Below are positions 11,115-22,363 of a stretch of 64,000 bases of DNA, piece after piece (positions within the stretch are counted from its first letter, which is position 1; each line of letters starts with the position of its first letter). A program made the translations under genes and the position numbers. The notes below the pieces were generated by a model. That model searched no databases, was not told the DNA's origin, and saw only the letters and a program-made list of their open reading frames with translations. The stretch comes from Syncephalis fuscata (lineage: Eukaryota; Zoopagomycota; Zoopagomycetes; Zoopagales; Piptocephalidaceae), in contig JAHLTZ010000022.1 of assembly GCA_025786725.1 (NCBI GenBank), positions 124,001 through 188,000 of the forward strand, written 5' to 3'.

Positions 11115-12383
11115 TTATTCGCTATCAGTAAGCATATCAAAATGCGCAAAGTTATGATCGGTGCTTATTGGTCGCTGTCGTTGTTGCTGTGTTGGCGGTG
11201 GCGATTCAGTAGGTTTGCGACGCATACCAACGTGCCACCATGGACGACTTCGCCTTCTTGACTGCTCAGATGAGGGAGATGGTTCGCGAATGCGTTTTAA
11301 TAATGCCAACCCTTTCCTAATCGGTGCTATTACCGATGAAGTTCTCGATGGACGTGCAGGCAGTATATCGGATTTGATAGTGGACTAAGAGGGAATTTAG
11401 GCAAAGTATTAAGTGCTTGAGTCGACATGGAGTGTCGATGCCTCATAAATACAGTAGTTTGCGGTATTGTGGGGTCTGGTCCATAGTTTACTCTTGTGGA
11501 TCTGCGTGTTGAAGGTAAATCGGTCGATGATGCCACTGTACTTTCGTGCCTATGGTCAACCATGACCCATTCACTGGCACCGGCATCTCCCATATCTGTA
11601 ATGTCAGAAAGCACCTCGGGCTGAAGCGTTCTTACATATTCGGCGCTTTGCGTAACAAGCTCATCGATTCGGGCCCGGGCCGAGGCACGTTCTGCTTGTG
11701 TCATGAACCGACCTGAGGCTATACCAGGATCAACATCACTTAGTACAACAAGTGCCGACAAAGACTCGGAAAGTGAGCCTTGGCTAGACTCAATAGGACG
11801 TGTCTAGCACCCTGTATATTGTAATTCTCTGATGTATTCCTTCGGCGGTGTAGATAAATTTCTGCACGCATTTCTTGACTATTTGTAAGGTCATCGCTAC
11901 TTGATGGAGTTACCTGGCTGGTAGGTCTGCTGCGGGGCACATTGCTTGTCCTAGTGACCGCGTGGTATGCATAGGCCAATTCTTCGCTAGCATGCATGTA
12001 GTTATCGGATAAGGATAGATCGACTGATTGTGATAGCGATGGAACATAGGCGACTACATTGCGTGAGAAGCGCCGCTGTACTAAACCACCATCATCGCCC
12101 AATGATACGGAAAAAACTTGTGAAGTTGGCGATGGGCTACGGCTTGGATCCACAGGATATTCTGTTTATACAATTGTATGTATAATATGTGTGTATAATA
12201 TGTTGCTTGATTAATCTTTTAAACAGCAATGACTACCAATAAAATAGCCATTAAACATGACTACTTACCATCGTAAAAAACTTGATGGAGATATCTATTA
12301 ACGCCATGGTATCTGGATTCGCGAGAATGGCCACTATCCTCTGGGTAAATTGGTTGGGATGTAATATTTGGCACATGCATCAT
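11115..12383 (-). CDS. Unknown Ser/Arg-rich protein
   Basis: Model with four exons: 12269-12383, 11914-12161, 11453-11803 and 11115-11384. Phases agree throughout and give 327 residues. The start chosen is the first ATG of the paired ATGATG at 12378-12383. Introns 2 and 3 are less certain, because the donors (GTAACT, GTATTT) are weaker and part of intron 2 could also be coding. The protein is Ser-, Thr- and Arg-rich with a basic C-terminal part (RRRSRPWWH) and a possible short helix (RASARARIDELVTQSAEYVRTL). No known domain is recognised. It is divergent from the RhoGEF gene on its right. Confidence 0.6.
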
Positions 12384-13648
12384 AATGTAGGTGTAGCAGG
12401 AACCAATGATTGGTACAATAAATTTAAAATAGATCAGTTCAAGGAACTTGAATGCGGTGTAAATGGTTTAACAAAAATTTAAACAATAAAACAAACGAAC
12501 GAACAAACGAACAAATAGTAAAAGAAACAGTTGAAGGCAAAAGGCATTGCTAGATTTGAATAGCGTCTGTGTATACAACCATAAAATAGTCACAAATAAA
12601 TAGGTAATTGTGTGGCCGATAAAGCGTAATGTCTTACCAAGTCACAAGACACAAAGGGGCGTTGCAATATTAAGAGGAAGATTAATCTATCTATAGTGCA
12701 AGTATAGAGTAGTTGCAGGCTGAATGAACCATGCCTGCAGTGGAACGGTGGCTGTTAAATATGTGTGCGTTTGCCATGCCAGCAGTAGACCAAAAATATT
12801 TTTGTCAAGGAGTTGTCGTACTACACAAGTCACGCAATTCGCTTGCATAATAAACGACTAAATGGTTTTACAAGTAAAGCCAAATATTGGCAAGTTTATT
12901 AAGTATTTCACTTGTAAAATAATCTTTAATTTAAGCGCTAGGCTGTACTATCGTTTAACTAAATTATGACGCTATCAAGTAGGGACGCAGTTATTTAAGC
13001 TTATCTATACCGGTTGGTTTGAAGTCACCCGACTTTTTAGCAGCCAATGATGCTAGTATTAATGTCGGGCGTTGCAATAAACAGCGTTCTGAAACATAGT
13101 TCATGCACCGTTATTTGCGGCAAAAGACACTTTTTGGCTTAGAGAATATTACATGGGTCTTCGTCAATTGTAGTCAAAACACAATGTCCGCAATAAACGC
13201 AAGATATAGACCAACAAAGAAGTTAAAACAACACCTGTCCTGGAATGAACAATTGTAACATTATTAGGAAATATTAGACAACTATGACGAGAGTGTATCG
13301 TTGAAACATCGCTATTGTGTGAGTTTGCTTGTAGTCTTCTGTGTTTGTTTCAAGATGCTAAACGAAGACAAACAAAAGAAAATATCAGGCTATGATGATG
13401 GGGATAAGCACGTTTTACCCACTGCAACGTTTTGAATTGTAAACGAGCTATAGTTCGACTATCGGGTCAGCCAGTAGTAAGTTTAAAACGCCCGAATTGC
13501 TGATCGTACCACCATATACAAACTTCTACATTTTCAACGTTTTTTGCTTTTTTATTTCACCAGCCATCTGCATGCCCAACTATTGTATACAAGCCTATCT
13601 ATCTTGCTGTCGTCTCCGCTGAATGATACAACCATTACTGCTGCCAAC
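12384..13648. other. Divergent intergenic region
   Basis: About 1.26 kb between two divergently transcribed genes, so it probably carries both promoters. No gene is seen. The in-frame ATG at 13544 lies upstream of the start I prefer for the RhoGEF gene. Confidence 0.5.
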
Positions 13649-15682
13649 ATGTTAAAGCTCAAGTGTTCGCAGCACGCTATAGCACTTCATCCCATATCAC
13701 GATCCTATACGTGCAAATCAGCTGAACGAGCCATCATTGGCCAAACATTACATGATTCTTCGGTTCTTTCACACCGTTATCGTTTACTACATCAGCAACA
13801 AAATCAACCACGCGCCCATTTACAAAAAGCTGTTGCTGAAAGCTTTCAAAAAGATAATATGGCCACGCTTACTGGAGCAAACTATCCAGTACGTCGCATA
13901 CCATCAGCAGAGCCAGCGCATTTGAATGTTTTCAGTAACAACTCGGTGCGATTAAGCAAATTAGCGTCAGTCCCAAATTTAAAATTAAGAAAGCAGTCCA
14001 GTAGATTGAATAGCCGAGAAAATGACTTTTATAATATACTGGGATTTCAAAGCATAGCGATGGAGGTTGATGAAGGTAGGTGATCTTCTACATTAGTTAT
14101 TAATACTTATAATTTTATTGGAATACAGAAATAGATCACAAATTCCATATACTGTTGCGTCGCTTCACTAGCGACGAACAATTATACGTGCGTGCATTAG
14201 AAACCACCAACAAGTGCTTTTATCAACCACTTGAGCAGCGATACGCACAAAAGCGTCGAAAAAACAGTCGTAAATGGCACCAGATGCTTAACTTTCAGTC
14301 ACAAAATATAGCGTCAATTTTACCGCCCACTTCAACGAAATCATTACAAGGATCACTATCATTACTTGCAGATAATGCCAAATCTACAATGGGAAAAGCA
14401 TCACGTAAAATAGCGCTTCGCCCAAAAGATACAAATTCTGTAAATCCAGCACCCACTCCGCTAGATCCAACGGATGTGCTAGAACGCATGTTTTTCTATT
14501 TACCGACACTGATTGATTTACATACCGAGTTCCTAGCGCAACTGAAAACATTGTAAATAACAATAATATAAGATTTTTCGTTATACTAATGCAATTTATA
14601 GGTTATCTAGAAAGTCCTCTATACTACAACTATTGTATCTGCTAGACAGTATGGTGAGTTTCTATATCTATTACTACTATTAATTGCTAACATATTACTA
14701 TGTAGGTCAGTCGTTTTAAAGTCTACGCGGACATCATCAATCATAGCTACGTTAAAGCGCTAGCCGATTTTGAAAGCCTGCTACAAATGGATAAAAGCTT
14801 TCGCAAGGCTGTTGAGGTAGACTGACCTATCAATCATACGTTACTAAACACTAATGTTCTAATTTCCAGGACTGCACAAAAGCAGCGGATCATTTAAAGC
14901 TTCGCTCACTATTACAGAGAACACGTGGTAGAATGGACTATTACCTTGAAGTACTTGATACTTTACAATCAAAATATGTCTTGTCCGATGCCGCCGATAC
15001 GCATCTAAAAGCCGGCCAATGTATTGAGTCTTTCTATCAAATATCCCAACAAATTAGTGAATGGTAAATTACTTTATTTTAACTAAATAACTATACTAAG
15101 CAGCCATTTATAGGACAAAACAAGCAGAGGATGTTGAAAAAATTGCGCAATTGGCATGCACAATGCAAGGATCTATGAGTTTTTCTTTAAGCCAGAACAT
15201 AATACGATAATTAGCGGCAATTTAACTGTTTGCAAACTCGATAACCCATTCTTTCGACAACCAATGTGCGCCTGGCTATTGGCTGATCGCATACTGTTGT
15301 CGAAAAACTCGGATATGGCTGATGATATAGATAAAGTAAGTACTAATAATTTAAAGTAAACAATCTATTTATTCGTTGTTTAGATATCGCTACCATTGGA
15401 TCAAGCTACCATATACATTTGCTCAGGCAAAGCCCGAACTGGTCCTTTCCAAATATTACTTCGCGTAAACCATGACGATACACTGCTGGAATTCGATACT
15501 CTTGGTGCATTTGAAAAATGGCGCGCCCATTTTAAAAATATTTTGACATCCCTTCATGGAGATCATGGTATGTAGTAGCAGCATTGTGCTGCTCTAGCAC
15601 CACTGTTCTAACTCTAATGTTTTTTATTATAGGAAAGACGCGCCTGCACAAGGTTCGACATTTTTCATCAGTTACCGAATGA
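13649..15682 (+). CDS. Rho guanine nucleotide exchange factor 1 (DH-PH)
   Basis: Exons 13649-14075, 14129-14552, 14602-14653, 14706-14816, 14870-15063, 15170-15335, 15384-15567 and 15633-15682 keep phase and give 535 residues. A DH domain begins near residue 148 (FTSDEQLYVRALE). It is interrupted by about 75 basic, Ser-rich residues, resumes at VLERMFFYLPTLIDLHTEFLAQL and runs to the YYLEVLDTLQ region. A PH domain follows, with CAWLLADRILL and a C-terminal FEKWRAHFKNIL helix. It should activate a Rho-family GTPase. Exon 6 is uncertain: 15114-15169 also looks coding (EDVEKIAQLA, as in the paralogues) but in another frame, so either that stretch is intron or there is a 1-nt frame break near 15165. 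An upstream ATG at 13544 is possible. Confidence 0.82.
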
Positions 15683-15920
15683 AATATACACTACATACAC
15701 CAACACTTTAGACACTTTACGACAATAATCCTTACAATTATTAAACGACAAAACTTAGATATTTAACTCGATACACCACGCAATACATATACAAGCAATA
15801 ACAACAACAACGTCAGTTTATACTTTACATCATTGATTTCTATTTGGAAGTAGCCATTGTGTTTTCGTAGCATTTTTCCCACCACCCTTTCTCTTTCTGC
15901 TGAACATTGATTGCAATAAA

Positions 15921-17074
15921 ATGAACATTCTTGCTCCATTAACACAAGTGGCGCGTCATAGTGCTTCTAGTCGCGTGCTTTCGGTTAGTATTCAATTTGC
16001 CGACCATAACACGCTATTTACAATAACACCTATTAGGCCGCTAGCATTTTAGCACGTCGGCAATTCACTGCCACAACAGCCGCTTCGGATGGCAAGCAAC
16101 ATGGTATCAAGTCACTTGGTGTTGTCGGCGCCGGCCAAATGGGACTAGGCATTGCTTTAGTGGGTGCACGTATGGCCGAACTACCTGTGCGCATTATGGA
16201 CGTTAGCCAGCACCAGCTGGAAAAGGGCCTTTTGCTTATGGGTATGTGTCGGTGTTCTTAATTTAAATATGACCAACTGACAATGGCAACTAATAGATAA
16301 ATTATTGGAAAAGGATGTGCAACGTGGCCGACTTACTGCAGATGAAAAGAAAGTGATCCAGTCGCGTGTATCAGTGGTGAACTCGGCCGAAGCATTGGCA
16401 TCGACTGCTTCGGACACTGATTTGATTGTTGAAGCCGTTTCAGAGCGGATTGATTTGAAATTAACTTTGTTCCGCGATTTGTCGGCAGTCGTTGCACCGT
16501 CAACTATTCTAGCGTCCAATACGTCGAGTATTAGTATTACTAAAGTGGCCGGTGCTACTCTGCATCCAGAGCGTGTTATTGGCATGCATTTTATGAATCC
16601 AGTGCCAGTTATGAAGCTGGTGGAGGTTATTCCCAGTCTACAAACTTCAACCAAGACTCTAGAAACAACACTGGCACTGGCTCGTGCTATGGGCAAGACA
16701 ACAACCGTCAGTCAAGATGTTCCTGGCTTTATTGCAAATCGTCTACTTATGCCATATATTAATGAGGCGGTTATTGCACTACAAGAGGTACCTATAATGG
16801 ACTGTAGCAATAATACAGTAGACTAAAACGTTAATTTATACAGGGTATTGCCACACGTGAGGATATTGACACGACAATGCGCCTTGGTACCAATGTACCT
16901 ATGGGCCCACTTACTCTGGCTGATTTTATCGGATTGGACACATGTTTGGCCATCATGAAAGTGCTTCACGTCGAGTTGGGTGATTCCAAGTACCGTCCAG
17001 CCGTGTTGTTGCAGAAATACGTAGACGCTGGCTGGTTGGGCAAGAAATCCGGCCGTGGATTTTACGAATATTAA
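15921..17074 (+). CDS. 3-hydroxyacyl-CoA (3-hydroxybutyryl-CoA) dehydrogenase, mitochondrial type
   Basis: Exons 15921-15983, 16037-16241, 16297-16787 and 16844-17074 give 329 residues. The first 35 or so residues are rich in Arg, Ser and Ala and poor in acids, like a mitochondrial presequence. A Rossmann NAD-binding motif follows ([13 protein letters not shown], GxGxxG). The family signature SNTSS, then [17 protein letters not shown], carries the expected catalytic His and Glu. The C-terminal dimer domain ends in [14 protein letters not shown], typical of the family. It would oxidise L-3-hydroxyacyl-CoA with NAD in fatty-acid or butyrate-type metabolism. It lies 238 bp after RhoGEF 1 and converges on the SH3 gene. 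Length matches the single-function enzyme. Confidence 0.95.
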
Positions 17075-17247
17075 TTCGAAATACATACATGCTTAATAAT
17101 AAAACTATAAGCATTCTAATACTATTTAATCTATTGTTGTGTGAATACTTGTCACGTACAATTTGTAATAGTGCTAAAACAATTAAATTTGAATATATAA
17201 GTTGCATATTTATTGTAAAAGCTACACATGAACATAAGTTAAATGAA

Positions 17248-18533
17248 TCACATCAACTGAACATAGTTGGCCGGAAACTAAATAGAATAAATATTAGTTA
17301 ATGTTATTTAATAAGCATGTTAGTAAATTACCACGCCTTCACGTCCATTGCAAGTACCGGTCCACCAATCGTTTTGACTTTCAGTTTTTCTAACAATGGT
17401 AATTTGTTCGCCAGTACGGAATGAAAGATCACCTGGTTGTTGTCCATCAAAGTCGAACTGAGCAATGGCCAGTTCGCCATGAGGACGTGCAGGCATTGGT
17501 GGCGGTGGGGGCGGTGTAGCATGTGTACTAATATAAGAGCTACTTTCAGGCATCGACATAGTGGCGGCAGTACCGGCCATAGCACCAGCCGTTGCAACAC
17601 CAGCCCCATGTCCTAGCGAGGATGGTCGCACTGTTGGCTTCTTCTTAAGTGGAGGAGGTGCTGTTGGTGCTGCTGAGTTTGCTTGAGCGCTTGGAGATGC
17701 AGAACTAGACGGTGCATGGTCGCCCGATGCCCGTGCGAGTAAAGCTGCGTAGAGAGTGTCCGCAGCAATTGGGGGTTCGACTGAACCCGACAATAATTCC
17801 TTGGCACTTACGGGTCGACCGTAAAACTTGGCATTTGCGTCTTTACGCTCAATAATAGCTGATCCCTCAAGTGAAATGCCTAATAATTATAAATATTACA
17901 ACACAGTATGCATTACTTTGCCTACTTACCAGCAAACAATCCTTTTGTTTTGCTGTACGAGAAAATAGCAGCCAGATTACCTACTGTGGCCGCAGCCTCG
18001 GCATTTCTACCTACGGGTCCTGCTGCCACTGTTTACTCATTAGTTAGCTTGATGTAATGGCTGACTAAAACGACTTACCAGAGAGATTACCGCCAAGCGT
18101 AACGTTACCGCCATGTGAAAACGCCTTAACGGCATCGGGCGAGTTAAGTACAATAACAAAGTCAGTTACTTCTGCGCCTATTTGTCCGCCAAATCCCATT
18201 CCGCCAGTGGCGATACAAGAGGGTGCCGACCAGCCAGATCCATCTGGCAAACGAGCAATGACAATGCCAGAACCTGCACGTCCAGAAAATAGAAAGCCTG
18301 CTTTAACGACTGTAAAGATTGCTAATCCCTGGGCGCGCGCTAAAATGTCTGGTGGGATAACTGAATCAGGTCCGTTATCGCCTTGGCCCGTTTCTAAAAG
18401 AAAGTGGCAATAAGTAAACGTTATAGACGTTAAAATAAACTAAATAGCTATACTTACGAACAAAGCTGTTGAGTATCTTTGTTGCTTTGCGGCATTCGCC
18501 AGCAAGATTAGTAGGAAGTGGAGAGTTAACCAT
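17248..18533 (-). CDS. Ysc84/Lsb3-like SH3 protein (SYLF plus SH3)
   Basis: Exons 18458-18533, 18079-18393, 17930-18028, 17332-17879 and 17248-17277 give 355 residues. The N-terminal SYLF/Ysc84 domain is complete: LAGECRKATKILNSFV, GLAIFTVVKAGFLFSGRAGSG, GGQIGAEVTDFVIVLN, and the KTKGLFAGISLEGS region. A Pro- and Ala-rich linker contains PPPPPPMP. A C-terminal SH3 domain (ALxxFDFDGxxPGDLSF, then NDWWTGT) is finished by a 30-nt last exon supplying the FPANYV strand. That small exon is easily missed, because without it the frame ends at IY. Family members bind actin and lipids at cortical endocytic patches. Confidence 0.95.
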
Positions 18534-19496
18534 GTTGATAAAACTTATGAATAATATTCAAAAAATAATGCTTTGAAGAAGTCAAGAAAAACGGAGGAAC
18601 AAGTGCAACAAGTACAGTTGCTATTGTCGCTGCAGTAGAACTTATTGTACTCAAAGCGCCAAGATTCATCCAAGGAGGTACACCATACAAACCTAATCAG
18701 GCTATTTTTAGATCATTTTTACAATTATGACGATATTGCAAATTGGCTCAATTAAACTAATCTCAATTATCCAATAAGCAAAGGCCTATCCAGCGTAGTT
18801 ATAGCAATATCTTGGCTTTTGGTTTATACACAACATTTCGTGTGTTTTTATATAACCCAACCATTAAAAATTAAAATAAAAGTTTAATTTCTTAACAATT
18901 AAAAAACGATTAAAATAAACAATAAACAATGATTTGTTTCATGGTATTTACATAAAAAAATAGCCAATTTCGATCGTTATGTCTAACGACATAAATATAT
19001 TAGATCGCAACATTTAATAAATATTATTTTGTTAAATACTTCAATGTTTGTTTCATAGGAGTGCGTACAGCCAAAGTAAATAAAAAAATAGTATTAACAT
19101 TTCATTTTAATTGCAATATACATCTTCTATATCATTTGTAAATGAGTAACAATATAATGACACAACTTGTGTTAATCAAATCTGTTGATTATTGAATGCA
19201 AATAGAGCCTGATTATTGATATAGCAATTTGATTGTATATAATTAAAATGAAACCATAAGTTTATTACTATAAGCTTGCACAGTTGAATAGGGCAACTAG
19301 ATGCAAGCCTGTTGATAAAATAATGATTCCATTGATTAAAGACTGGATAAACCAAAGCATTGGCCAATACTTGATATATAAATAGACTGGACGGCTTAGT
19401 TGTCAAATGGTCTTGCTTTTCACCGAATATATACCTAAAGTGTATTGGAATAGTGGTTCAATTGCACTATCAATGCTGATGTCTTGAAACCATCGA
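18534..19496. other. Intergenic region and 3' flank of array copy 2
   Basis: From 18534 to about 19170 it is AT-rich 5' sequence of the SH3 gene with no gene seen. From about 19170 to 19496 it is the conserved 3' flank of the array gene, minus strand. The 76-codon frame at 19176-19406 lies in that flank and is shifted relative to the other copies, so it is not called as a gene. Confidence 0.5.
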
Positions 19497-22363
19497 TTAT
19501 GCTGTATTTACAAATAAATATATTATATGTCATATAATTAATGCATGAGCCATCAATATATAATGCTACTTACCGTCTGTTAATATTAAATTGTTGATGC
19601 GCACAATACATAGATATAATCAGTGAGTAATTAGTTAATACACAATATTACTTACTGTCTATTAGTATTAAGTTGTTGATGAATACAGTACATGGTATAT
19701 AATTAGTGTATAGTCAGCTAACATATAATACAACCTACTTTCTATTATATTAAGTTTTTGATATACACAACACATGGTATATAATTAGTGCATATTCAGT
19801 TAATACATAATGCTCCGTACCGCCTATTAGTATTAAGTTATTGACACACATAGTGCACAACATGCAATTAGTGAGTAATCAGCTAATATATAATACCACT
19901 TACAATACTCTAATGTTGATTGTTAATAAATACAGTACATGATATAAAATTAGTATATGCTCTATTGATATACACTATTACTTACTATCTATTAATATTA
20001 AACAATTAATACCATCAATAAATAGTATAGTTAATGTATAGTCAGTTAATATGCACTGCCACTTACCACCTATTAATATTAAACAATTGGTACAATCAGT
20101 AAATAGTATAGTTAATATACAGTTAATTAATATACGATATCACTTACAGCCTATTAATATTAAATAATCAGTACAATCAGTAAACAACATATAATTAGTT
20201 TATAGTTCATTGATATACAATACAACTTACGACCTATTAATATTAAACAATCAGTACAATTAGTAAATAACATAATTAATGTATAGCCAGTTAATATGCA
20301 CTACCACTTACCAGCTATTAACATTAAATAATTAATGCCATCAGTAAATAGTATAGTTAATGTATAGTTAGCTAATATACACTACCACTTACTATCTATT
20401 AATATTAATTTTTTATGCATACAATGCATAGCAGATAATTAGTTGGATAGTCAGCTAATATATAATATAAGGGGGGACGTTGCTAGTCCAGTAGGTAAGG
20501 CAGCGTCTCCCAAGCTGAAGGCTTCGGGTTCAAACCTCAGTTTGAATCAATCCTTAAGTGGAAAATCCCCCCCTCCAGTTTTCTCTAGTTAACAAATTGC
20601 AAACCAGAACCCAATAAGTAGGTCCAGAAACAAAACCTTGGCTAGAGTAGTCGAGGAAAACCCAATTGGGATCAAATTCAAGGAAATAGTGCTGTGTAGC
20701 GCCATTTAAAAGAAGATGACCCCGCGTGAAATTTATATGGACCAGATTTGCGCAAAAACATGGCAGTCCACCCGTTAAAAGTTTGGAAAAGTCCAAATGT
20801 AGTGGAAAGCAGCACCAATTCTTTAATTATGTGCAGCGTGGCTCACAAGCTCTTCAAAAATAGAAATAAAAATAATATACAATACAACTTACGTCCTGTA
20901 TTATTAAGTTATTAATGAACACAATACATATTATATAATTAGTGAATAGCCAGTTAATATGCAACAAAACTTACTGCCTATTAATAAGGTTGTTGATGCA
21001 TATAATGCATATAATGTAATTAGTGCTAGTCAGTTAATATATAATGCAACCTACACCCTATTAATATTAATTAGTCGATGCATATAATGCATAACATGTA
21101 ATTAGTGCTAGTCAGTTAATATATAATGCAACCTACACCCTATTAATATTAATTAGTCGATGCATATAATGCATAACATGTAATTAGTGCTAGTCAGTTA
21201 ATATATAATGCAACCTACACCCTATTAATATTAATTAGTCAATGCATATAATACACAGTATATAATTAGTGAGTAATCAGTTAATATACAATACCACTTA
21301 CCGCCTATTAAGATTAAACAATTGATACAATTAGTAAATAGCATATTTAATGTATAGCCAAGTAATATACAATACAACTTACTCACTATTAATATCAAAT
21401 AATTGGTACAACCAGTAAATAACATAGTTAATGTATAGTCATTTAATACACAATATTACTTACTGCCTATTAATATTAAGCAATCGGTACAATAGTTAAT
21501 TATTATTATTAACGTATAATCAATTAATATACCATGCTACTTACATTCTATTAATGTTTGTTAATACACACAGTACATGGATATAATTAGAGAGTAATTA
21601 ATAAATATATAGCACAACTTACTAGCTATTAATATTAAATTGTTGATACATGCACAGTACATAATATATAATTAGTGAATAGTCGGTGAATATGCAGTGT
21701 TACTTACTAACTATTACAGCAGTTATTGATACACAATGCATGGCACAATTAATTTATAAGCCAGCACATACAATGCTACTTACCGCCTATTAATATCAAG
21801 TTATTGATACACACAGCACATAATATACAATTAGCCAATACTCAGTCAATATATAATATCACTTACATGCTATTAGTATTGATTTGTTGATATACACGAC
21901 GCATGATATATAATTAGCGCATAATTAATTAATACACAGTACACCTTACCATCTATGGCATTAGGTTGTGATATACACAATACATGGTATATAATTAATT
22001 TATAATCAACTAATATACAATATCGCTTACCGCCTATTAGTATTGAGTTGTTGATACACATGGTGCATAGCATGTAATTAGTGAGTAACCAATAATATAC
22101 AATACAACTTACATTTTGCTAATATTGATTTGTTGATGGATACAATACATGACACATAATTAGTGCACAATCAGTTAATATACAATACAACTTACGACCT
22201 ATTATAATTATTAATTAAAAATATTGTTAATAAACAAATGCTATTATGTTTATTGTTATTGTAACATACCACGACGAACTAAGACTGGATTAGCATCCAC
22301 CATGGTTGTAGCGGCTATCAAAGCCACAACAATGATGCAAACAACGGCAATGGAAAGCTTCAT
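19497..22363 (-). CDS. Secreted six-cysteine peptide encoded by 28 microexons (copy 2)
   Basis: Exon 1 (22270-22363) encodes the same kind of signal peptide and RR-ending propiece as copy 1, in the same phase. Microexons, by lowest plus coordinate in transcription order, are 3 nt at 22196, 22031, 21950, 21867, 21784, 21708, 21623, 21545, 21464, 21383, 21302, 21219, 21137, 21055, 20975, 20893, 20393, 20312, 20231, 20148, 20067, 19986, 19821, 19739, 19656 and 19574, and 6 nt at 22113 and 19904. The last exon starts at 19501 with stop TAA at 19497-19499. The 62-residue product has a 31-residue part after RR with six cysteines: C-x2-C-x3-C-x5-C-x5-C-x3-C. The first three and last two cysteines keep the spacing of copy 1 although most triplets differ. 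One microexon reads TGA, so taking each triplet as a whole codon would fail; phase 1 does not. Function is unknown. Confidence 0.72.
20471..20870 (+). mobile_element. tRNA-derived SINE, family A, in an intron of copy 2
   Basis: The tRNA-like head is at the left: TAGTCCAGTAGGTAAGG as A box and GGGTTCAAACC as B box. The A-rich tail lies at about 20855-20870. Flanking sequence on both sides resembles TAATATACAATA, a probable target-site duplication. It sits after the same microexon as the element of copy 3 and with the same junctions, so one insertion preceded the split of copies 2 and 3. It differs in position from the copy 1 element. Confidence 0.86.
21040..21285 (-). repeat. Three near-identical 82-bp units within array copy 2
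   Basis: Units carrying the microexons at 21055, 21137 and 21219 are almost identical, including donor GTAGGT and the triplet. They are the most recent duplications visible in the window. Copy 3 has only one such unit at the matching place. The extra units add tryptophan residues to the loop before the fourth cysteine. Confidence 0.85.

Larger units (their letters stand above)
19502..22269 (-). repeat. Tandem intron array of copy 2
   Basis: There are 29 intron-like units of about 71-82 nt, one enlarged by a SINE, each bounded by donor and acceptor signals as in copy 1 (seen on the plus strand as ACTTAC, triplet, CTATTAATATTAA). One donor is unusual: GTACGG after the microexon at 19821. Confidence 0.9.

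Noticed and set aside
16181-16696. 171-codon frame opposite the dehydrogenase
   Set aside because: Antisense shadow of a strongly recognised enzyme gene.
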